A stretch of 64,000 bases of DNA from Pseudomonas sp. MRSN 12121 (GTDB lineage Bacteria > Pseudomonadota > Gammaproteobacteria > Pseudomonadales > Pseudomonadaceae). The stretch is from assembly GCF_000931465.1 (NCBI RefSeq), contig NZ_CP010892.1, forward strand, positions 5,975,388 to 6,039,387, read 5' to 3'. Below, in pieces: positions 59,258 through 64,000 of the stretch; the stretch's first letter is position 1; each line of letters begins with the position of its first letter. The position numbers and the translations under genes were made by a program. The notes beneath the pieces were generated by a model that was given only the letters and a program-made list of their open reading frames with translations, had not been told where the DNA came from and ran no database searches.

Positions 59258-59285
59258 GCCCGTCCCTTGTAGCTGTGTAGCCGCC

Positions 59286-59406
59286 TGTAGCCGCTGCCGA
59301 GCGCCAGCGAGGCTGCGATAAGGCTCGAAGAGCCTTCCGAGGCCCTCAAGAGCGCGTCTCCTGCGGAGCCGATCGCAGCCTCGCCAAGGCTCGGCAGCGG
59401 CTACAG
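59286..59406. repeat. REPIN (GCCGCTGCCGAGC type)
   Basis: TGTAGCCGCTGCCGAGCGCC... near 59286 and its inverse ...GGCTCGGCAGCGGCTACAG ending 59406, same subfamily as 52996. Confidence 0.88.
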
Positions 59407-59414
59407 GGCTACAG

Positions 59415-59435
59415 GGTCAGGGGTCAGGGGTCAGG
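59415..59435 (+). repeat. Three tandem copies of GGTCAGG
   Basis: Seven-base unit repeated three times without change (59415-59421, 59422-59428, 59429-59435), just after the REPIN and before the exonuclease stop. Copy number may vary between strains. Confidence 0.85.
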
Positions 59436-59456
59436 GCGTTCGGCAGCGGGTACGGG

Positions 59457-60068
59457 TCAGGCGCTGCGGTGGCGCTTGAGGTGCTCGCCGATCTTCGCCG
59501 CCGGGACTTTCTGCAACTTGCACAAGAAGTCGTGGGACAGCTCGCCCAGCCCGTGCTTCTGCCGCAGCTCCTGCGCCAGGTGCGCGGTCAGGTTGGCGGC
59601 CATTTCCGCATCGGCCATGGCCCGGTGGGCCTGGCCGGTATGCGGCAGGCTGGCGAAGGTGGTGAGGGTGCCGAGCTTGTGGTTGGGCGCCGCCGGCATC
59701 AGGCGCCGCGCCAGCAACAGCGAACAGGCGAAGTTCTGCAAGCGGGTGCGCTTGATCCGGCTCAGCTCGTAATCCCAGAACTTCTGGTCGAACGCGGCGT
59801 TGTGCGCCAGCAGTGGCGTGATGCCGACGAACTCGTTGACCTCGTTCATCACCTGCTCGGCCGGCGGGGCACTACGCAGCATGGCGTTGCTGATGCCGGT
59901 CAGCTGTTCGATGAAGGCCGGCACTCGCACGCCGGCATTCATCAGGCTCTGGTAACGCTCGACGATGCGCCCCCGTTCAAGGATCACCACGGCGATTTCC
60001 GTGGCCCGGCAACTGCTGCTCGGGGAGATCCCGGTGGTTTCAAAGTCGATGACTGCGATGCGTTCCAA
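59457..60068 (-). CDS. DEDDh 3'-5' exonuclease (DnaQ/PolC-type domain)
   Basis: 203 residues. ExoI VIDFETTG (Asp, Glu), ExoII LLAHNAAFDQKFW, ExoIII HRAMADAEMAANL (His, Asp), so all DEDDh residues are present. It resembles stand-alone DnaQ-like exonucleases rather than the polymerase III subunit. A C-terminal tail of about 35 residues is added (ELSHDFLCKLQKVPAAKIGE). The next gene upstream is a NYN-domain protein, another predicted nuclease. Confidence 0.87.
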   Translation of the reverse strand: MERIAVIDFETTGISPSSSCRATEIAVVILERGRIVERYQSLMNAGVRVPAFIEQLTGISNAMLRSAPPAEQVMNEVNEFVGITPLLAHNAAFDQKFWDYELSRIKRTRLQNFACSLLLARRLMPAAPNHKLGTLTTFASLPHTGQAHRAMADAEMAANLTAHLAQELRQKHGLGELSHDFLCKLQKVPAAKIGEHLKRHRSA

Positions 60069-60100
60069 ACCTGTCCAGCTCCGTACAAGAAATAATCGGC

Positions 60101-60580
60101 TCAGTTCCTGAGCAACAGCGCGCCTTCGATCGGCACGTAGCGCGTGGCCGCGCGGATCAGCGAATTGGCGGTCAGCCCCGGCACGCCGTAAGCCACCGCC
60201 GCGACACCGTGCTTGCTGATGATGCGTTCGAGCAGCAGGTCGAAATCGCCGTCGCCGGAAGCCAGCACCACTTCGTCGACATGCGCGGCGGCGTCCATGA
60301 TGTCGATGGTGATGCCCACGTCCCAGTCGCCCTTGGCCGAGCCGTCGCTGCGCTGGATGTACGGCTTGAGTTTTACCGTGAACCCCAGGTTGCGCAGGAT
60401 CTGCTGGAACTGCTGTTGCTTGCTGTCACCGCGGTCGATCGCATAGGCATAGGCTTCGACTATCTGCCCCTGCCGGCTGATATCGACCCACAGGGCGGCA
60501 TAGTTGAAATGACAGCCATAAGCCTGGCGCACGGTGTAGTAGAGATTCTGGACATCGGCGAACACAGCGATCTTTTTCAC
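60101..60580 (-). CDS. NYN-domain (LabA/PIN-like) protein
   Basis: 159 residues. The PIN-like fold acidic positions are present: FADVQNLYYT (Asp, Asn), KGDWDVGITIDIMDAA (Asp) and LASGDGDFDLLLE (two Asp). NYN proteins are predicted RNA nucleases or binders; LabA-type members act in regulation. It starts MKKIAVFADVQN. The biological role is unknown. Confidence 0.87.
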   Translation of the reverse strand: MKKIAVFADVQNLYYTVRQAYGCHFNYAALWVDISRQGQIVEAYAYAIDRGDSKQQQFQQILRNLGFTVKLKPYIQRSDGSAKGDWDVGITIDIMDAAAHVDEVVLASGDGDFDLLLERIISKHGVAAVAYGVPGLTANSLIRAATRYVPIEGALLLRN

Positions 60581-60725
60581 CGCTCATCCTCATGGCGCTT
60601 GCGCGCGCGACCCGGGCCGGGACTCGACCCCGAAAAGTCGCCCAGTATGCCAGCCGAAAGGAATGTTCCGCGAATAATCGCTGCCGCAGGTCCGGGACGC
60701 CGCAGCGTTCCGGACCAATGGCGGG

Positions 60726-61502
60726 TCAGACGAAGGAATCGTCGTCGGAAAAGAACGAGCTGTCGTCGTTGCCGTAGTCGGCATCGCTGAAGCCGCCCTG
60801 GTCGTTGTTGCCCCAGGAGTCGTTGTTGGCCATGCGCTGCTCGTCGTTGCCCCAGCCGCCGCTGTTATCGCTGGCAGGCGCCGGTTCTTCCTTGATCACT
60901 TCGACGATTTCCTGCGGCTGCTGGTTGCCGTGGAACAGGCTGCTCAGGCCCTGCGCCAGCATCACGCCGCCCGCCACGCCGGCCGCGGTCTTCAGCGCGC
61001 CGCCGAGGAAGCTGCTGCCTGGGGCCTGTTGCGCCGGCGCGGCATAGCCCTGTTGTGGCGCGTTCTGCTGGGGATAACTCGGTTGTCCGAAGCTCTGCTG
61101 CGGCGGCGGGTTGAATGCCGGCCGCGCCGGTTCGCGCCAGCCACCGCCGGACGAGGCCGGGGCGCTCTGCGCCGGTTGCGGATCGCGGGAGCCGCCAAAG
61201 ATGCTCGAAAGGAAGCCACCGCCGCTGGGCGCCGGCGCCGCGGCCTGGGCCTTGGCCTGCTGCAGTTCGGCCTGCAATTGCTGGACTTGCTGGGTGAGTT
61301 GCTTGTTCTGCTCGTCGAGGCTCTTGATAGCCGCCTCTTGCACCAGGATCGCCTGGGTCATGAAATACCCGGCGGCGGGTTGTCCGGTCAGATGCTCCTT
61401 GATCCGCGCCTCGGCCTGGGCATCGCGCGGGGCTGAATCCTTTTCGGCTTGCTGCAACCGTGAAAACAGTCCATCGATCAGGGTTTGCTCTTCGCTGTTC
61501 AT
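60726..61502 (-). CDS. DUF2076 family protein
   Basis: 258 residues. N-terminal helical region (EEQTLIDGLFSRLQQAEKDS, in part) with a coiled coil at about 66-90 (LDEQNKQLTQQVQQLQAELQ), then a proline/glutamine/glycine-rich linker, a short hydrophobic stretch (LGGALKTAAGVAGGVMLAQG), and a very acidic tail rich in Asp, Asn and Ser (SFFSDDDSFV). This layout is DUF2076. Function unknown; perhaps a peripheral membrane or periplasmic scaffold. AGAGG precedes the ATG. Confidence 0.85.
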   Translation of the reverse strand: MNSEEQTLIDGLFSRLQQAEKDSAPRDAQAEARIKEHLTGQPAAGYFMTQAILVQEAAIKSLDEQNKQLTQQVQQLQAELQQAKAQAAAPAPSGGGFLSSIFGGSRDPQPAQSAPASSGGGWREPARPAFNPPPQQSFGQPSYPQQNAPQQGYAAPAQQAPGSSFLGGALKTAAGVAGGVMLAQGLSSLFHGNQQPQEIVEVIKEEPAPASDNSGGWGNDEQRMANNDSWGNNDQGGFSDADYGNDDSSFFSDDDSFV

Positions 61503-61680
61503 GGCGACCTCTTTAGATTGCCGGTAAAAACGGGACCTTGCCGTCATGCGCAAGGTGCAAGCAGTAATGGGGTTGGCGAACGGGCTTTCAATGGCCTTTA
61601 CCTAACGTTTACGTTTGCTCGCCCCGGGGCTGCATCGGTTAAAGTGTCCAACCGCTTTTTCTGATCTGCGATAACCACTG

Positions 61681-62340
61681 ATGAATCCGTTAACCGTTCT
61701 GCGCGACTCCCTGTATTTCTGCCAGCGCAACCTGGGGCGTATCGTCCAGCTGTGCCTGCCGCTGGTGGTCCTCGAAGCGCTGCTGCAACAGGCGGTGGAC
61801 AGCTCGCTGGGGCCCGAGGCCTTTTCCGGCTACAGCGTGATCGTCGGCCTGCTGATCTACCCGCTGTACACCGGGGTGCTGATCCTGTTCCTCGATGCCC
61901 GCAGCCGTGGCGAATCGCCCCAGGCCCGCGACCTGCTCGCCGCGGCGCTGAGCCTGTGGCCGCGCTTCGCCCTGCTGACCGCGATCAACACCCTGCTGAT
62001 CCTGCTGGGCCTGTCGCTGTATTTCCTGCCCGGCCTGTGGCTGATGGTGACCCTGGCCTTCGCCGAGTACCTGCTGGTGCTCAGGGGCCTGCAACCGCTG
62101 GCCGCGATCAAGGAAAGCTTCCGCCTGACCCGCGGGCACTTCCTGCGGATCCTGATGTGCATCCTGGCCGTGATGGCCCCACTGTGGGTACTCAAGGGTG
62201 CCAGCCTGGCGGCGTATCCCGATCCCGGCCCGCTGCTCTCGTTGCTGATCGAAAGCGCCCACAGCTTCCTGCAACTGTTCACCAGCGTGGTGGTGTTCCG
62301 CCTGTTCATGCTGATCGGCGACGCCCCCGCCAACGACTGA
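61681..62340 (+). CDS. YciC/UPF0259-like integral membrane protein
   Basis: 219 residues with about five to six hydrophobic segments (NLGRIVQLCLPLVVLEALLQ, YSVIVGLLIYPLYTGVLILF, LLTAINTLLILLGLSLYFLP and others). The layout and FLPGLWLMVTLAFAEYLLVL with IKESFRLTRGHF are typical of YciC-family proteins. Function unknown. It lies 89 bases before the EEP gene on the same strand. Confidence 0.78.
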   Translation: MNPLTVLRDSLYFCQRNLGRIVQLCLPLVVLEALLQQAVDSSLGPEAFSGYSVIVGLLIYPLYTGVLILFLDARSRGESPQARDLLAAALSLWPRFALLTAINTLLILLGLSLYFLPGLWLMVTLAFAEYLLVLRGLQPLAAIKESFRLTRGHFLRILMCILAVMAPLWVLKGASLAAYPDPGPLLSLLIESAHSFLQLFTSVVVFRLFMLIGDAPAND

Positions 62341-62429
62341 CTCCCGGGGCCGACCGCTCTGCCCCTTGGGTGGCGGCCCTGCTCTCGGTTATGCTCGGGC
62401 TCCATCCCGCAACGCCATAAGCCGAGCCG

Positions 62430-63509
62430 ATGTCCCGTCTACTGCGCTTCCTCCTCCTGGGCCTGCTGATCAGTGCAGGCCTGTTGTCAGCCCTGCTCTA
62501 CAGCCTGACCTGGCGCCCCGACGCCAAGACGCCACTGCCCATTGCCTGCACCGGCAAGGCTCCCAGCCTGGTGCCGGGCCAGGCGCTGAAGGTGATGACC
62601 TGGAACGTGCAGTACCTGGCGGGCAAGCGCTACGTGTTCTGGAACGACCAGGCCCGCGGGCCGGACGAACGCCCGACCGCCGAGGACATGGCCTTCAGCC
62701 TGGACGAAGTGGCCCGGGTGATTCGCGACGAGCAGCCAGACATCGTGCTGGTGCAGGAACTGGATGACGACGCCAAGGCCAGCGACTACCAGGACCAGCT
62801 CAAGCTGCTGCAGGAACGCCTCGCCGATCTCTATCCCTGCAGCACCCGGGCCTTCGACTGGAAGGCCGACTTCGTGCCCTCCCCGCACATCTTCGGCAGC
62901 GTCGGCCGGCAACTGGCGACCTTGAGCCGCTACCGCATCGAACACGCCGAGCGCCTGCAATTGCCGGTGCCCGAGGCCAACGTCGTGAGCCGCCAGTTCC
63001 AGCCGAAGAACGCCGTGCTGGTGAGCTACCTGCCGCTGAGCGACGGCGGCCAGCTGGCGGTGCTCAACACCCACCTGGACCGCCCGGCGAAGGCCGACGG
63101 CACTTTACCGGCACAGGTGAATGCCGTGGCGCGGATTCTCGACCGCTTCGAGGGCCGCGGGACGCCCTGGCTGATCGGCGGCGACTTCAATCTGCTACCG
63201 CTGGGCCAGTACCAACGCCTCGCCCCCGAGCAACGCGCGCCCTACGCCGCCGACAGCGCGCTGCACACGCTCTGGGACAAGTACCCGATGATCCCCAGCA
63301 ACAACGAAGCCAGCGGCATCGACCGCGCACAGTGGCTGACCCACTACCCCAACGACCCGAGCCTGAACGGCCCGGATCGCACCCTCGACTACCTGTTCCA
63401 CAGCCCGCGGCTCAAGCGGGTCGAGGCCCGGGTCCGCCAGGACGACACCCTGCGCATCTCCGATCATCTACCGCTGATCGCCCGCTTCCTGCTGCCTGCT
63501 GCGCTGTAG
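62430..63509 (+). CDS. Endonuclease/exonuclease/phosphatase family protein
   Basis: 359 residues. One N-terminal membrane anchor (LLRFLLLGLLISAGLLSALL), then the EEP domain: MTWNVQYL (Asn), VLVQELDDD (Glu), LNTHLDRP (His), LIGGDFNLLP (Asp, Asn) and ISDHLPLIARF (Asp-His). These are the metal and catalytic residues of DNase I-like phosphohydrolases. It is probably anchored facing the periplasm; the substrate (lipid, nucleic acid or phosphoester) is unknown. Confidence 0.87.
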   Translation: MSRLLRFLLLGLLISAGLLSALLYSLTWRPDAKTPLPIACTGKAPSLVPGQALKVMTWNVQYLAGKRYVFWNDQARGPDERPTAEDMAFSLDEVARVIRDEQPDIVLVQELDDDAKASDYQDQLKLLQERLADLYPCSTRAFDWKADFVPSPHIFGSVGRQLATLSRYRIEHAERLQLPVPEANVVSRQFQPKNAVLVSYLPLSDGGQLAVLNTHLDRPAKADGTLPAQVNAVARILDRFEGRGTPWLIGGDFNLLPLGQYQRLAPEQRAPYAADSALHTLWDKYPMIPSNNEASGIDRAQWLTHYPNDPSLNGPDRTLDYLFHSPRLKRVEARVRQDDTLRISDHLPLIARFLLPAAL

Positions 63510-63522
63510 CCGCAGCCCCGGG

Positions 63523-64000
63523 TTACTTGCGCGGCTTGGCCCGGGCCGTGGCCTCGGCCACCAGCGGGTCGTCCGGCCAATAGTGTTTCGGGTAGCGGCC
63601 CTTGAGGTCCTTCTTCACCTCGGCGTAGGTGCTGCGCCAGAAGTTCGCCAGGTCCTGGGTGACCTGCACCGGTCGCCGCGCCGGAGACAGCAGATGCAGC
63701 TTGACCACCTGCCGCCCGCCGGCGATCCGTGGCGTCTCGGCCAGACCGAACAGCTCCTGCAAACGCACCGCGAGAATCGGCGGCTGCTCGCTGTAGTCGA
63801 GGCGGATCGACGAACCGGACGGCACCCGCAGCTGCTGCGGCGCCCACTCGTCCAGGCGCTGTGGCAACGGCCAGGGCAGCAGGTTGTGGACGATGCCGGC
63901 CAGGTCCAGGTTGGCGAAATGGCTGAGCCGCGACACCTTGCCCAGGTATGGCAGCAACCAGTGTTCCAGGCTCTTGAGCAGGGCGGCGTCGCTGACATCC
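63523..64000 (-). CDS. hrpB: ATP-dependent helicase HrpB, C-terminal part (continues beyond window)
   Basis: Only the last ~158 residues are present; the frame is open to the window edge. The piece carries the HrpB_C signature: LDEWAPQQLRVPSGSSIRLDY (in part), PILAVRLQELFGL, VKLHLLSPARRPVQVTQDLA and FWRSTYAEVKKDLKGRYPKH. HrpB is a DEAH-box helicase of unknown cellular role in most bacteria. The stop is 13 bases from that of the convergent EEP gene. Confidence 0.94.
   Translation of the reverse strand, partial: DVSDAALLKSLEHWLLPYLGKVSRLSHFANLDLAGIVHNLLPWPLPQRLDEWAPQQLRVPSGSSIRLDYSEQPPILAVRLQELFGLAETPRIAGGRQVVKLHLLSPARRPVQVTQDLANFWRSTYAEVKKDLKGRYPKHYWPDDPLVAEATARAKPRK

Noticed and set aside
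9021..59406. CRISPR array
   Set aside because: The recurring short sequences are palindromic REP elements scattered between genes, not regularly spaced repeats with unique spacers; no cas genes are present.

Overview
The window is a chromosomal segment of a Pseudomonas of the fluorescens group (P. protegens / P. chlororaphis / P. fluorescens-like). The grounds are: high GC with Pseudomonas codon use; REP/REPIN elements with cores such as GTAGGAGCGAGGCTTGCC; and the gene order morA - glyA - (insert) - yjiA/yjiX/btsT - mapZ - radA - ankB - katB - mscL - fpr, which I recall as close to P. aeruginosa PAO1 around PA4601-PA4615. No IS element, prophage, tRNA, rRNA or CRISPR was seen.

Layout. 1-3.4 kb: 3' part of a PAS/GGDEF/EAL c-di-GMP enzyme (MorA). 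3.5-4.8 kb: glyA. 5-8 kb: a dicarboxylate/amino-acid symporter with two GntR/FCD regulators, apparently inserted in an otherwise conserved block. 8-11.4 kb: btsT-yjiX-yjiA carbon-starvation/pyruvate uptake operon (minus). 11.6 kb: PilZ protein MapZ. 12-16.5 kb: a periplasmic hypothetical, radA, ankB and periplasmic catalase katB (all minus). 16.7-19.3 kb: mscL, ferredoxin-NADP reductase, rlmG. 19.5-22.4 kb: cyanide-insensitive oxidase operon cioA-cioB-DUF2474 with a perfect ANR box. 22.7-28.3 kb: MFS exporter, a HigBA module whose toxin carries an in-frame stop, a DJ-1-like protein lacking the active-site residues, a DUF4879-like exported protein, an NCS2 purine permease and trmA.

28.5-45.9 kb is a catabolic block for quinate/shikimate and related compounds: aroQ-II plus a QsuD/RifI-type dehydrogenase, BenE-type transporter, MocR regulator, TetR regulator, the fused dehydroshikimate dehydratase QuiC, an ACS-family MFS importer, a DMT exporter, a TIM-barrel isomerase plus Gfo/Idh oxidoreductase pair, an IclR regulator divergent from a flavoprotein dehydrogenase, and pcaH-pcaG with their LysR regulator PcaQ. 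Dehydroquinate would go to dehydroshikimate, protocatechuate and then carboxymuconate. A shared 14-bp core lies upstream of both aroQ and quiC, and a perfect PcaQ palindrome precedes pcaH.

46-64 kb is mostly housekeeping: YpfJ-type metallopeptidase, a frameshifted exported hydrolase, a HAD phosphatase overlapping tesB, a GNAT enzyme, an HDAC-like deacetylase, a BaiN-like flavoprotein, a RhlE-type helicase, a secreted multidomain metzincin with two chitin-binding-type modules, a YedA exporter divergent from an Lrp regulator, an exonuclease, a NYN protein, DUF2076, a YciC-like membrane protein, an EEP-family phosphohydrolase and the 3' end of hrpB.

The most unusual non-coding structure is at 51083-51642: three direct repeats of about 120 bp on a pitch near 220 bp, each carrying a perfect DnaA box (TGTGGATAA) and a degenerate box exactly 12 bp before it. 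Its function is unknown; a DnaA-binding or titration locus is the leading hypothesis.
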